This document shows, piece after piece, positions 44,634 through 53,472 of a DNA stretch of 64,000 nucleotides; the stretch's first letter is position 1, and every line of letters begins with the position of its first letter. The notes under the pieces are model-generated. The model did no database searches. It saw only the letters and a list, made by a program, of their open reading frames with translations, and had not been told where the DNA came from. The translations under genes and the position numbers were made by a program. The stretch is taken from contig JBAXVX010000001.1 of NCBI GenBank assembly GCA_037128705.1, positions 1-64,000 on the forward strand, read 5' to 3'. The DNA is from CAIVAT01 sp037128705. Its GTDB lineage: Bacteria; Bacteroidota; Bacteroidia; Bacteroidales; FEN-979.

Positions 44634-46195
44634 CGAGAATTCCTTTCTTCCTGTTCTTTAAAGGCCAGCGCTCCTGTTGGACATGATTCCACACAATCCC
44701 GGGCGGTGATGGTCAGCGCTGCTTTGATGGTTTCATTGAAAGGAACCGAAATGCGCACATCAAAGCCGCGCCCGGCAAAGGTAAGGCCGATGGATTCACC
44801 GTTCAGGTTTGTGATCTCCACACACAGTCCGCACCGGATGCACTTTTCGGTTTCAAAAACCACCAGGTCGTGCTGCACCGACCGGGTTAGCAGGTTCCGG
44901 TCGGGGGCCGCAAATCTCTTCCGGCTGGCATCATATTGTTCCCCGTATTGCCTGAGTTTGCAGCTCACGGGTTTCCGGCAATCGCAGTGCATGCAGCGCT
45001 GCGCTTCGCGGATGGCCTCTTCGCGGCTGAAACCCTGCAGTTTACCTCCGGCAGGTTCCACCCGGTGATCGGAGATGGCCTCCTGCAGGTATTCTTTCCA
45101 TTCGGGTTCAAACAAGGATCCGAAGGCGGATACCGACCGCTGTTTGTGGCGAAGGGCGCCTGGACTGGCTGCGAGGTAGCTTTCAACCTGCTGTGCGGCC
45201 AGTTTACCCTGGGCGGCCGACTGGACCGCCATTTTCTGTTCCCGGATGATGCTCCCGCAGGCGAAAACGCCGGGGATGGTGGTACGGAGTGTGTGCTTAT
45301 CCACCTGCACATCTTGTTGTATCCCAAAGGATTCCAGCGGGTTGGTAACTCTGCTTCCCGTGGCGAGGATTACGGCGTCAAATCGGGGGAGGATGGTTTG
45401 ATGAAACAGGTCGAGCGTCACCGGGATCCCCAGGCGGAATTCCGCCCCCATGTCGCGTATGGTGTCAATTTCGGTTTGCAGGATTTCCCTGGGGAGATGA
45501 TCTTCCGGAATATCATATCGCAGGGTTCCGCCTGCCTTTTCGTGTCGGTCGAACAGCACCACGGCATGACCCGAACGCAGCAGGTAAAAGGCGGCAGAGA
45601 GCCCGGCGGGACCGGTTCCAATGACCGCGACTTTTTTCCCGGAGCTTATGGGAATATCCCAGTCCTCCTCTCCGAACTCTGCGGCCGATCGTTTCAGCAG
45701 GCAGATGGAGACAGCCTGGTCGATGGATCTCCGCTTGCAGGCCTTTTCGCAGGGAGCGGGGCAGATGGTTCCTAAAATTGAGGGGATGGCGATCTCTTCG
45801 TATACGATACGGAGGGCTTGTTCAAAATCACCGCGGGCGATCAGCCGGTTCATCAGGGGGATGTCCAAGAAGGCCGGGCATGTGAGACGGCAGGGGGCCT
45901 CGCAATCGCCCACATGGTCGCTGAGCAGCAACTCAAGTGCCTCGCGCCGGGCTATGATCACCTCCTCCGAACAGGTGAGAATATCCATCCCATCGGCCAC
46001 CGGCATGGCGCAGGAGGGAACCAGGTTATCACGGTCCACCTCCTTCACCAGGCATACCATGCACGAGGGATGGTTGGTGAAACCTGGTTTGAAACACATC
46101 GTGGGAATGTCGATGCCCAGGGAGGCCGCTGCCTCCAGAACAGAGAGACCCTCCTGCACTTCAACAGGTATTTGATCGATCGTTAATTTCACCAT
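44630..46195 (-). CDS. GltD-like iron-sulfur flavoprotein lacking the NAD(P)-binding domain
   Basis: The protein has 521 residues from ATG 46195 (MVKLTIDQIP). Residues 1-75 form a [2Fe-2S] domain like the N-terminus of HydA/NuoG (C34, C45, C48, C62). Residues ~95-165 are the GltD-type FeS region (GDCEAPCRLTCP…CPAPCEKAC). The FAD site VAVIGTGPAGLS is at 189-200 and the FAD-closing IPGVFACGSI at 308-316. Between ILATGS (281) and that motif only ~27 residues remain, whereas PreT has ~200; the Rossmann domain for NAD(P) (GGGNTAMDA-type) is missing. The C-terminus has CMHCDC and a ferredoxin-like segment (CIRCGLC…CVESCP). It probably takes electrons from the NuoEF-like partner encoded upstream. 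Cytosolic. Confidence 0.78.
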   Translation of the reverse strand: MVKLTIDQIPVEVQEGLSVLEAAASLGIDIPTMCFKPGFTNHPSCMVCLVKEVDRDNLVPSCAMPVADGMDILTCSEEVIIARREALELLLSDHVGDCEAPCRLTCPAFLDIPLMNRLIARGDFEQALRIVYEEIAIPSILGTICPAPCEKACKRRSIDQAVSICLLKRSAAEFGEEDWDIPISSGKKVAVIGTGPAGLSAAFYLLRSGHAVVLFDRHEKAGGTLRYDIPEDHLPREILQTEIDTIRDMGAEFRLGIPVTLDLFHQTILPRFDAVILATGSRVTNPLESFGIQQDVQVDKHTLRTTIPGVFACGSIIREQKMAVQSAAQGKLAAQQVESYLAASPGALRHKQRSVSAFGSLFEPEWKEYLQEAISDHRVEPAGGKLQGFSREEAIREAQRCMHCDCRKPVSCKLRQYGEQYDASRKRFAAPDRNLLTRSVQHDLVVFETEKCIRCGLCVEITNLNGESIGLTFAGRGFDVRISVPFNETIKAALTITARDCVESCPTGALAFKEQEERNSR

Positions 46196-46228
46196 TTTGT
46201 TATACCTCATTGCCAATCTTGCAGGCCT

Positions 46229-48583
46229 TTATTTGATCTCTACCGCATCCACCGGGCAGATCTGCCTGCAGATGTCACATTTAATACATTTTTCCATGTC
46301 CACCGTGTGCTTTTCATAGGGCTGGAAGGCAATGGCCCCAGAGGGACAGCGCTGGGCGCATTTGGTGCACCCGATGCATTCATCGTTGATCTCGTAACGA
46401 ATCAGCGGCAGGCATTTCCCGGCCGGGCAATGACCATCCAGGTGGGCCTCATACTCCTCTCTGAAGTTGTGCAGGGTGGTAAGCACCGGGTTCGGCGCGG
46501 TCTTTCCGAGTCCGCAAAGGCTTCCCTTCGCGGTGCTCAGTGCCAGTTTTTCCAAATTATCCAGGTCATTGCGGGTTCCCTGTCCGCTGCGGATCTTCCC
46601 CAGCAGTTCGAGCATCCGGCGGGTGCCGATGCGGCAGAAGGTACATCTTCCGCAGGACTGGTTCTGGGTGAAGGAGAGAAAATAGTGGGCGATGTCGACC
46701 ATGCAGTCGGTGTCGTCGAGCACGATGAGCCCCCCCGAACCCATCATGGTGCCGGCCTGTTTGAGTGCTTCAAAATCGATGGGCATGCCGGCTGCAGAGG
46801 CGGGCAGGCATCCGCCCGAAGGACCCCCGATCTGGACAGCCTTGAATTTCCGGTCGCCGGCAATGCCCCCGCCAATCTCCTCCACGATCTGCCGGATGGT
46901 AATCCCCATCGGGACCTCAATGAGGCCGCCGCGCTTCACCTTGCCTGCCAGCGCAAATACTTTGGTGCCCTTGCTTCCGGCCGTGCCGATGGTCGCAAAG
47001 GCGCCTGATCCGTGATGCATGATCCATGGCACCAGCGAAAGGGTCTCGGTGTTGTTGATCAGCGTGGGTTTGTCCCACAACCCCTTAACGACCGGGTAGG
47101 GAGGCCGCATCCGAGGGATCCCGCGTTTTCCCTCCACCGAGGCGATGAGGGCGGTCTCCTCGCCGCATACAAAGGCGCCGGCGCCTCCGAAGATGCGGAT
47201 GTCGAAAGAAAATCCCGAGCCCAGAACGTTGGTCCCCGTGATGCCATTCTCCCTGCAGATATTCAGCGCCTCGCCGATCCGTGTGACGGCCAGGGGGTAT
47301 TCGGCCCTGATGTAAAAGATCCCTTGCGATGCCCGGGTGGCAAACCCCGCAATGAGCATCCCCTCGATGATCCGGAAGGGATAGGATTCGAGGAGCATCC
47401 GGTCCATGAAGGCGCCGGGGTCGCCCTCGTCGCCGTTGCAGATCACATATTTTTCTTCACTCTCCTGGTCCTTCACCAGCTGCCACTTCTGCCCCGTCGG
47501 AAAACCGGCCCCGCCGCGGCCGCGCAGCCCGCTTGCGACGATCTCATCCACCACCTTCTGGCGGTCCATCTCCTCCAGGCATTTCCGCAATGATTCAAAG
47601 CCACCTGCCCTTTGATAACCCTCCAGATCAACAGGATTGGTCACCCCCCTGTTCTCGGTGGCGATGTTGACCTGGGGACCCAGGAACCTGGAGAGCGGGG
47701 TGTCGCGCTGCTCCCCGAGATACCTCCTGAAGGATTTGGGCGCGCCATCGGCCATCAGGTGTTCAAAAATGTTGAAGAATCCGCTGCGCAGGCGGTTGTA
47801 ATATCCCTGGGGTTTGAAATGGGTCAGCAGCACCTCCCTCACCTCTTCGGGTTTTATTTTTGCATAAAAGGTCGGGTTTTCCCCGGGTTTGATCACCTCC
47901 AGGATGGGAACCTGGTTGCAGATCCCCACGCATCCCACCTGCTGCACATCCACCCTGATCTTCGTCTGTGCCAGGGTCTTCTCAAGTTCCATCTTCACAT
48001 CCGAACTTCCGCTGGCCACGCAGCACGATCCGAGTCCGATGCGGATTTCGCCCTGCACTCCGGATGAAGGGGTATGATATTCATGTTGGCCGGCCGGATG
48101 ATCCCTCCTCCGGGAGAGAAATTCGCGGAGGATCGCGCCCACTTTCTCCGGTTCCACATGGCCGAAGGTGACCTCGTCGATGCGCACGGCCGGGGCAAGG
48201 GTGCAGCAGCCCAGGCAGGCCACCTTTTCGATGGTGAAGATGTAGGAGGCATCGGTGTCCTCATCATTATTCAGCTTCAGTTCCCGACGGAAGGCCTCGT
48301 AAACGAACTGCGAACCCTTAACATGGCAGGCGGTGCCGGTGCACACGCTGATGCGGTGCTTGCCGGCCGGCTGGTGCCTGAACTGGGTATAGAAGGTGGA
48401 GATACCGGAGATCTGCGCCGGGGTGATACCCGTTGTCTCACATACGCGCCGAAGTGCCGCTTCGGGGAGGTAGTTGAATTCATGCTGGATATCCTGCAAC
48501 AGGGGGATCACGGCATCGGATGTACCCCCATGCAGGGCCACCATACGGTCGACTTTTTCGTGTATATTCAGACTATCTCCCAA
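46229..48583 (-). CDS. NuoE-NuoF-ferredoxin fusion (HydC-HydB-like NADH module)
   Basis: The 784-residue protein has four parts. Residues 1-160 are NuoE-like thioredoxin-fold [2Fe-2S] (C81, C86, C123, C127 in CTGTACHVKG and ACLGCC). Residues 178-255 form a second thioredoxin-like [2Fe-2S] site (C187/C188, C218, C222). Residues ~285-690 are NuoF with FMN/NADH motifs (GRGGAGFPTGQKW, CNGDEGDPGAFMDR, CGEETALIASVEGKRG) and the FeS motif CGRCTFCRIGTRRM. The C-terminus is 2x[4Fe-4S] ferredoxin (CIGCTKCAQRCP, CIKCDICRQICP). This is the layout of HydC plus HydB of electron-bifurcating [FeFe]-hydrogenases in one chain, without HydA. It is expected to oxidise or reduce NAD(H) in the cytosol and pass electrons to the flavoprotein encoded 33 bases downstream. 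Confidence 0.9.
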   Translation of the reverse strand: MGDSLNIHEKVDRMVALHGGTSDAVIPLLQDIQHEFNYLPEAALRRVCETTGITPAQISGISTFYTQFRHQPAGKHRISVCTGTACHVKGSQFVYEAFRRELKLNNDEDTDASYIFTIEKVACLGCCTLAPAVRIDEVTFGHVEPEKVGAILREFLSRRRDHPAGQHEYHTPSSGVQGEIRIGLGSCCVASGSSDVKMELEKTLAQTKIRVDVQQVGCVGICNQVPILEVIKPGENPTFYAKIKPEEVREVLLTHFKPQGYYNRLRSGFFNIFEHLMADGAPKSFRRYLGEQRDTPLSRFLGPQVNIATENRGVTNPVDLEGYQRAGGFESLRKCLEEMDRQKVVDEIVASGLRGRGGAGFPTGQKWQLVKDQESEEKYVICNGDEGDPGAFMDRMLLESYPFRIIEGMLIAGFATRASQGIFYIRAEYPLAVTRIGEALNICRENGITGTNVLGSGFSFDIRIFGGAGAFVCGEETALIASVEGKRGIPRMRPPYPVVKGLWDKPTLINNTETLSLVPWIMHHGSGAFATIGTAGSKGTKVFALAGKVKRGGLIEVPMGITIRQIVEEIGGGIAGDRKFKAVQIGGPSGGCLPASAAGMPIDFEALKQAGTMMGSGGLIVLDDTDCMVDIAHYFLSFTQNQSCGRCTFCRIGTRRMLELLGKIRSGQGTRNDLDNLEKLALSTAKGSLCGLGKTAPNPVLTTLHNFREEYEAHLDGHCPAGKCLPLIRYEINDECIGCTKCAQRCPSGAIAFQPYEKHTVDMEKCIKCDICRQICPVDAVEIK

Positions 48584-50405
48584 TGCAATATAAGTTTTTA
48601 TCTCCCCGAATTATGATCTTTCCCTCTGCAAACGCCGGTGTGCATACGGATGCTTCTCCAAGCGGGGATTCGCTGATCACAGAAAAGGTTTGATCGGCTT
48701 TGATGATGTGCATGATGCCTTTTTTATCCAGGAGGAAGACCTTCCCCTCGGCCACAACGGGTGAGGCAAATACAGGAGTTCCCAACTCCTGCTCCCAGTA
48801 TTTGGTCCCGTTTTTCGCATCGTAGCAAACGGATGCGCCATAGCTTGTCACCAGGAATAGATATTTCCCGGTTGCCACAGGGCTGGGAATATCCGACAGG
48901 TAATCGGAATCCTCCCACAGCAGTTTTGGAGTGTCGCCGGCCTCCAGCGCCGAAAGCTTTGAAAAATCATTTACGGCATACACCACGCCATCTGCATAGG
49001 CCACGCTCGGCCCCACCTCCCCCGAAATACAGTTCATCCTCCATAACTCCTTCCCGGTTGACGGATCATACGAGGCCACCATGGGATCGGATGTTAATAT
49101 CAGCTCTGTTCTTTTTCCCGTATGGATGAGCACAGGTGAAGCCCACGAAATTTTCACCGCACGGCTGGTCTGCCACACCGGTTCGCCGGTCTTTCCCGCC
49201 AGCGCCATGACGCTGCCCGATCCCCGCTGGTCGTACTGGATGATGAGCAGGTCGTGGTACATGATGAGTGAAGAGGAGTGGCCGTAATGGTTCTGGGGAA
49301 TGCCCAGGTTTTTGGACCACACAGGGTTCCCCTCAAAGTCGAAGGCAATAAGGTCGCCGTTGGCAAAAATGGCATAGACCCTTCTTCCATCAGTGGTCAG
49401 GGTGGGGGCGCAGAAGCCGGTTTCCCTGATAACCTTGGGCTCCGTGGCCGGGCTGCCGGGGATCTTCTCCACGGTTTTCCGCCAGAGGATCTTCCCGCTG
49501 CTCAGGTCGAGGCAATAGATCTCGCGCATTGTTTCACTGGCGCCGGAGAGGAATATCCGGTCGTTCCAGATGATGGGCGAATTAAAGCCAGGCAGGGGGA
49601 TCTCCGTTTTCCACTTGACATTTTTCCCGCTTTTTCCGTCCCAGCTGGTGGGAATGTTCTTCTGCGCGGCCAGGCCAATTCCGCCCGCTCCCCTGAAGGA
49701 GGGCCAGTTGGCCGCATTTTCCTGCGCCGTGGGATACCCATCCAGGATGGCTCCCGCAGTTCCGCCTGCCACGGCGGCACTTCCGGCCGAATCGATCTTC
49801 AGGCTTTCAGCCATCGTTCCTGTTTTGATAACCCCGGTGGTTTGCGTTTTCTCTGCCTTTGATCCTGTGAATGAGGTGCCGGACTGCAGGGTGTCGATGC
49901 CGGCGGCCAGCCCGATATTTTTCCCGAGTTCGTGGTGGGTGAGGAACACAAGCCCAACGGAGAGGGCCACAATGGAGAGGCCGGTATAGGCCACCCAGAG
50001 CCTGTTGATCTTCCGCAGGTGCCAGAAGTTTTCTTTCTCGTCTGTTGGAATTTCGGGCAGGGTTTTCTGCATGAGTTCAAGGGCCTTTACGCAAATCACC
50101 ACCACCAGGAGGCTGAAAAAGAGCAGGTAACCGCCCATCCTTACCTGCCACTGCGTGGTGAAGAAGGACTTCCGGGCGAGGAGGTCGAGTTCCCTGATCT
50201 CCTGGCGGATGGTCTCGTCGCCGGGGCTGGCATGCATGCGATCAACAAGTACTTTCAGTGCAGGAGTATTCAACGGATCGGTGCGCTTGAGCTGGATAAA
50301 GTTCACGATGATCAGCACACAAAGGATTGCGGCAAAACCGGCGCTCAGCAGGCTGATCTGCTGAAGCAGTTTCCGGGTGGAAGCCGATGATTTCGGGTCG
50401 TTCAT
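48573..50405 (-). CDS. Membrane-anchored PQQ-like beta-propeller protein
   Basis: The protein has 610 residues from ATG 50405 (MNDPKSSAST); an earlier in-frame start overlaps the NapH-like gene and is not used. Helices lie near residues 17-37, 91-107 and 137-156, then a ~75-residue linker, then a beta-propeller (~233-610) opening with NWPSFRGAGGIGLA and carrying blades such as REIYCLDLSSGKILWRKT. Propeller segments on the far side of a multi-helix anchor are unusual for this fold, and suggest it docks the other propeller proteins to the membrane complex. The ends overlap both neighbours (4 and 11 bases), so translation is coupled. Confidence 0.82.
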   Translation of the reverse strand: MNDPKSSASTRKLLQQISLLSAGFAAILCVLIIVNFIQLKRTDPLNTPALKVLVDRMHASPGDETIRQEIRELDLLARKSFFTTQWQVRMGGYLLFFSLLVVVICVKALELMQKTLPEIPTDEKENFWHLRKINRLWVAYTGLSIVALSVGLVFLTHHELGKNIGLAAGIDTLQSGTSFTGSKAEKTQTTGVIKTGTMAESLKIDSAGSAAVAGGTAGAILDGYPTAQENAANWPSFRGAGGIGLAAQKNIPTSWDGKSGKNVKWKTEIPLPGFNSPIIWNDRIFLSGASETMREIYCLDLSSGKILWRKTVEKIPGSPATEPKVIRETGFCAPTLTTDGRRVYAIFANGDLIAFDFEGNPVWSKNLGIPQNHYGHSSSLIMYHDLLIIQYDQRGSGSVMALAGKTGEPVWQTSRAVKISWASPVLIHTGKRTELILTSDPMVASYDPSTGKELWRMNCISGEVGPSVAYADGVVYAVNDFSKLSALEAGDTPKLLWEDSDYLSDIPSPVATGKYLFLVTSYGASVCYDAKNGTKYWEQELGTPVFASPVVAEGKVFLLDKKGIMHIIKADQTFSVISESPLGEASVCTPAFAEGKIIIRGDKNLYCIGR

Positions 50406-51685
50406 ATTCTTTCCTCCTTTGGTAAGGGAGTTACGGGACAGTAATCCACACACCGGGCACAGCTGAAGCACCTCCCTTTGTTCGGCGTGTAATCCGCGTT
50501 GTATGAGATGATCAGCCGCCGAGCCAGGATGATCCCGAACACCAGGCCTACGAAGCAGCCAAGGATCCAGCCGCCTGTATAAAACTGGCGGAGCACCGCA
50601 GTAGCCTCAGCAAAAACCTGTGAGGCGGGTTTTCCCGATGATTTAAAGGCGGTAATTTCAAATGGTTCTGGCTTGACTGCAAAGGCAGCCGTGTCGAGCA
50701 GGGTCCGGGCCAGCTGCACCTTCCCGTTCACCCCGGCCAGGGTTTCGTGAAGCTGTGATCCCGTGTATCCTCCCAAAAGGGCGAAGAGGGGAACCAGCAG
50801 GCTGATGAGGATTAATTTCCGCAGGGTGACCGGCCGCTCTTCAGGGTTCTTCTCCGTGACCGGCATGTCGATGGCGTCGTATGGACAGGAATTCTCGCAC
50901 AGCCGGCACTGGATGCACCCGGCCGGCGTGATGGTGATGTGGCGCCAGGAGAAGCGGCTCATCCAGTTGAGCAGCACCCCGTATGGGCAGAGGAAACGAC
51001 AGTAGGGGCGGGCGATGAAGATCCCCGAGATCAGCAGGATCCCGGCAAACAGGAACATTCCCAGGGAGGCATCGAACCTGAATATTCCAACGAAGGGGTC
51101 GTACCGGCAGATGACGAAATCGGTGCCGGTGGCGGCGTAGAGCACAGCCAGCCCCAGGTAGAGATAGGGGATCAGTCCCAGCACCGCATTAAGCCGCACC
51201 CCCATTCTCTGCGGTTTGAAGGCGACCAGGTCCTGCATCGCCCCAAAGGGGCACACCCCGGCGCAAAAGGTACGGCCGAAGAAGAGGGTGAACACCAGGG
51301 GCAGGATGAAAAACCCGATCACCGTAAGCGGGATTACGTAGGAGCCGTCAAACAGCGCCAGCGTCACATTCTGTATGGAGCCAATGGAACAGATGCATCC
51401 CTCGCGGTAGAAGCCGAAATAGGCCAGCGAGACGAGGGAGGTCCAGAAAATCCCCATCCGCGACCGTTTTTTCAATACCAGCCAGGTGATGAAGGCAAGG
51501 GCCGCAACAAGGACTACGAGGTCCATGATGGCCAGCAGTTCGGCGCGGGGTGATGGCTGCAGGGTTTCGGGCTGAATATAGCCCGATTCAAATTCGGGTT
51601 TTGGAAAGCGCTGCACGGCCTGCACATCCAGGAACTGAATGGTAAGCAAGATCGTCATAAGCAGGAGCGCTATTCTTTTTTTCAT
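50402..51685 (-). CDS. NapH/NosR-like membrane polyferredoxin
   Basis: Integral membrane electron carrier, 427 residues, with about six helices. Family motifs on the membrane: GRTFCAGVCPFGAMQDL and ARPYCRFLCPYGVLLNW, plus GCICSIGSIQN. A cytosolic or periplasmic ferredoxin site CIQCRLCENSCPYD follows, and a C-terminal one CFSCARCVDYCPVTP. Such proteins pass electrons from quinol or cytosolic donors to periplasmic reductases (NapH, NosR) or the reverse. A signal-like first helix precedes. The topology of the two FeS sites is not determined by sequence alone. Confidence 0.87.
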   Translation of the reverse strand: MKKRIALLLMTILLTIQFLDVQAVQRFPKPEFESGYIQPETLQPSPRAELLAIMDLVVLVAALAFITWLVLKKRSRMGIFWTSLVSLAYFGFYREGCICSIGSIQNVTLALFDGSYVIPLTVIGFFILPLVFTLFFGRTFCAGVCPFGAMQDLVAFKPQRMGVRLNAVLGLIPYLYLGLAVLYAATGTDFVICRYDPFVGIFRFDASLGMFLFAGILLISGIFIARPYCRFLCPYGVLLNWMSRFSWRHITITPAGCIQCRLCENSCPYDAIDMPVTEKNPEERPVTLRKLILISLLVPLFALLGGYTGSQLHETLAGVNGKVQLARTLLDTAAFAVKPEPFEITAFKSSGKPASQVFAEATAVLRQFYTGGWILGCFVGLVFGIILARRLIISYNADYTPNKGRCFSCARCVDYCPVTPLPKEERI

Positions 51686-52287
51686 CCCCGGTCTTCTCTG
51701 TTTTTTTCTTTCGTATTTCCCTGTTCAAATCCCTTAAACAGGTATGGTCTGTTTGCCGGAACGCGGCTGAAGGCATCAGCCGGGCAATTCCGGGCGATGG
51801 AGCATTCGTTACAATGTTCGCAGATGTTCTGCCTCACCTGCAGCTGAAGCGATCCGTTTCCGAAGGCGCCGCACCCCTTCACGCATTTCCCGCAGCCGAT
51901 GCACAGCGGTTCATCAATCGTGTATTCAAAAAAAGGATCCTCTACGAATTTCCGCCTGATGGCATTGGTCGGGCAAAGCTGGTTTTCGGCTCCGGTAGTC
52001 AGGGTCTTGGTCTCCGGCTTGAAATAGCCGCCGCACAGGTCGCAGTAGCCACACATTGCATATACATGGGTGCACCTGACGGCCGACTGGGCCAGGACGC
52101 AATTTGTGGCGCAGCGCCCGCACTGGATGCACTTGGCCGGGTCGAGCTGCCATACGGTTTGCCCCGAGAGGGTCTTTCGTGCTGTAAGCACAGCCACGCC
52201 CCCGATCCCGACCAGGAGGGTGGCCCGGATGCCGGTGACGATGAATTTCCGCCGGTCGATTTTCGGGTTATCTGCTGATTCTTCCAT
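51682..52287 (-). CDS. Exported multi-cluster ferredoxin (NapG-like)
   Basis: The 201-residue protein has a twin-arginine start DRRKFIVTGIRAT and a hydrophobic helix to ~36, so it is probably a Tat-exported, membrane-anchored periplasmic ferredoxin. Cysteine motifs for about four clusters: CIQCGRCATNCVLAQSAVRC, CGYCDLCGGYF…CPTNAI, CIGCGKCVKGC and CEHCNECSIARNCPADAF. This is like NapG and DmsB-type subunits. It overlaps the NapH-like gene by 4 bases; the pair forms the classical NapGH-type membrane-to-periplasm relay. Confidence 0.87.
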   Translation of the reverse strand: MEESADNPKIDRRKFIVTGIRATLLVGIGGVAVLTARKTLSGQTVWQLDPAKCIQCGRCATNCVLAQSAVRCTHVYAMCGYCDLCGGYFKPETKTLTTGAENQLCPTNAIRRKFVEDPFFEYTIDEPLCIGCGKCVKGCGAFGNGSLQLQVRQNICEHCNECSIARNCPADAFSRVPANRPYLFKGFEQGNTKEKNREDRG

Positions 52288-52492
52288 CGCTGGTATTGGT
52301 TAAGCCGCCCCTGAACTTCCGGGCGGCTGGCAAGTTGCATTTTTTTGACAGATCACACCGCCCGCAGGTATAATCCTGCCGGCAGGGATCGGCTTCGCTC
52401 CACCGCCTGAACAGTGTGCCGCTCACCATCGCAAGGACAGAGAGGATGCTGCCTCTGACCAACAGGTTGATAAATTGCCTTCTGTTCTGCAT
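52268..52492 (-). CDS. Small Tat-type four-cysteine protein
   Basis: The 74-residue protein has an N-terminal NRRQFINLLVRGS twin-arginine motif and hydrophobic stretch to about residue 28. The mature part is tiny and contains four cysteines in the spacing C-x5-C-x2-C-x5-C (CRQDYTCGRCDLSKKC), able to bind one FeS cluster or zinc. No family is recognised. The gene overlaps the ferredoxin gene by 20 bases and starts 7 bases after the NHL propeller gene. Its position argues that it is real and works with the exported ferredoxin. Confidence 0.7.
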   Translation of the reverse strand: MQNRRQFINLLVRGSILSVLAMVSGTLFRRWSEADPCRQDYTCGRCDLSKKCNLPAARKFRGGLTNTSDGRISR

Positions 52493-52499
52493 GGCCGCG

Positions 52500-53471
52500 T
52501 CAATGTTTATTTTTTTCCGTGAATATCCTGATCATGTTTTTCTCCGGATCGAGCACAAGGATCCGGTCATCCGCATCCACTGCCAGATCGAGCCCCTTCG
52601 TTCCCTCGATAAACTGGCCGGGGGCAGCCACCACGCACCTGAAATCACCGCCGGGGGTGTATATTTTGATGCGCTCGATCCCCTTCTCGCTGGTCACGAA
52701 CGATCCGTTCGAAAGCCTGGCAAAGTGCGTCGGGTTGCAGCATCCGCAGAAACCATCGATGGTCATCGAGGCCTTTCCCCACGACGAAATGAGTTCCCCC
52801 TCTTCCCCGTAATGTTCGAAGCTGTACCGGCCGGGATTCACCACCCACAGTTCGCCCTTCTGATCGACCCCAAGGTCAAAATAGGGACTGGGGATCACGA
52901 ACCCGGGAATTCCCTTCTCAGGATCCTTCTGGCCAATCTTTTGCAGGAGCTTCCCGGTCCCGTTGTAATGATAAACAACCTTATTCCCGGCATCAGCTAC
53001 ATACACATCATCGCCGTTCACCGCCACCGAGGTGATGAAGGCGTTTTCACCGCAGCTTTTCCATGTATTCAGATGGCTTCCCGAGACGGAATAGGTCTCC
53101 AGGTGATCGGTCATCCCGATATAGATCACGCCCATAGGATCGACATGGATGCACTGCCCCGGTTCGCGGAGAGTGAATCCACCCAGCCGTTTCCCAGACG
53201 GGTCGAAGATCTCCACGCCGCTGTCGCCGGAAACGTAGATGTGGTTCAGCCGGCCTGCCGCAATCCCATGAATTTTCGACAGTCCGGGCTTGATCTGCTG
53301 CACCTCGGCGTACCTCACCAGCGAGGTATCGCCCGCTTTAAGGGAATCCATATTATAGGCGTAGGGATTGACCTGGTTTGCCGGTTTACTGTAGAAAAGG
53401 TCCCATCCCATGAAGAGGATGACTGCCAGCAGAAGGATCAATGCACCGGAGATGATCAGTTTACGTTTCAT
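52500..53471 (-). CDS. Six-bladed NHL-type beta-propeller, membrane-anchored
   Basis: The 323-residue protein has an N-terminal membrane anchor (residues 5-27, IISGALILLLAVILFMGWDLF). Then come NHL/6-bladed repeats, for example HGIAAGRLNHIYVSGDSGVEIFDPSGKRLG, TSVAVNGDDVYVADAGNKVVYHYNGTGKLL and DLAVDADDRILVLDPEKNMIRIF. It also contains a CGCC pair in MTIDGFCGCCNPTHF that could bind metal, absent from the PQQ-like propellers. The stop of the preceding gene lies 1 base upstream. The fold class differs from its five PQQ-like neighbours. Confidence 0.75.
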   Translation of the reverse strand: MKRKLIISGALILLLAVILFMGWDLFYSKPANQVNPYAYNMDSLKAGDTSLVRYAEVQQIKPGLSKIHGIAAGRLNHIYVSGDSGVEIFDPSGKRLGGFTLREPGQCIHVDPMGVIYIGMTDHLETYSVSGSHLNTWKSCGENAFITSVAVNGDDVYVADAGNKVVYHYNGTGKLLQKIGQKDPEKGIPGFVIPSPYFDLGVDQKGELWVVNPGRYSFEHYGEEGELISSWGKASMTIDGFCGCCNPTHFARLSNGSFVTSEKGIERIKIYTPGGDFRCVVAAPGQFIEGTKGLDLAVDADDRILVLDPEKNMIRIFTEKNKH

Positions 53472-53472
53472 T

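Noticed and set aside
44630..48583. [FeFe]-hydrogenase
   Set aside because: The HydB/HydC-like fusion and HydA-like [2Fe-2S] N-terminus suggested it, but no H-cluster motifs (such as TSCCPxW or MPCxxKxxE) occur in either protein.
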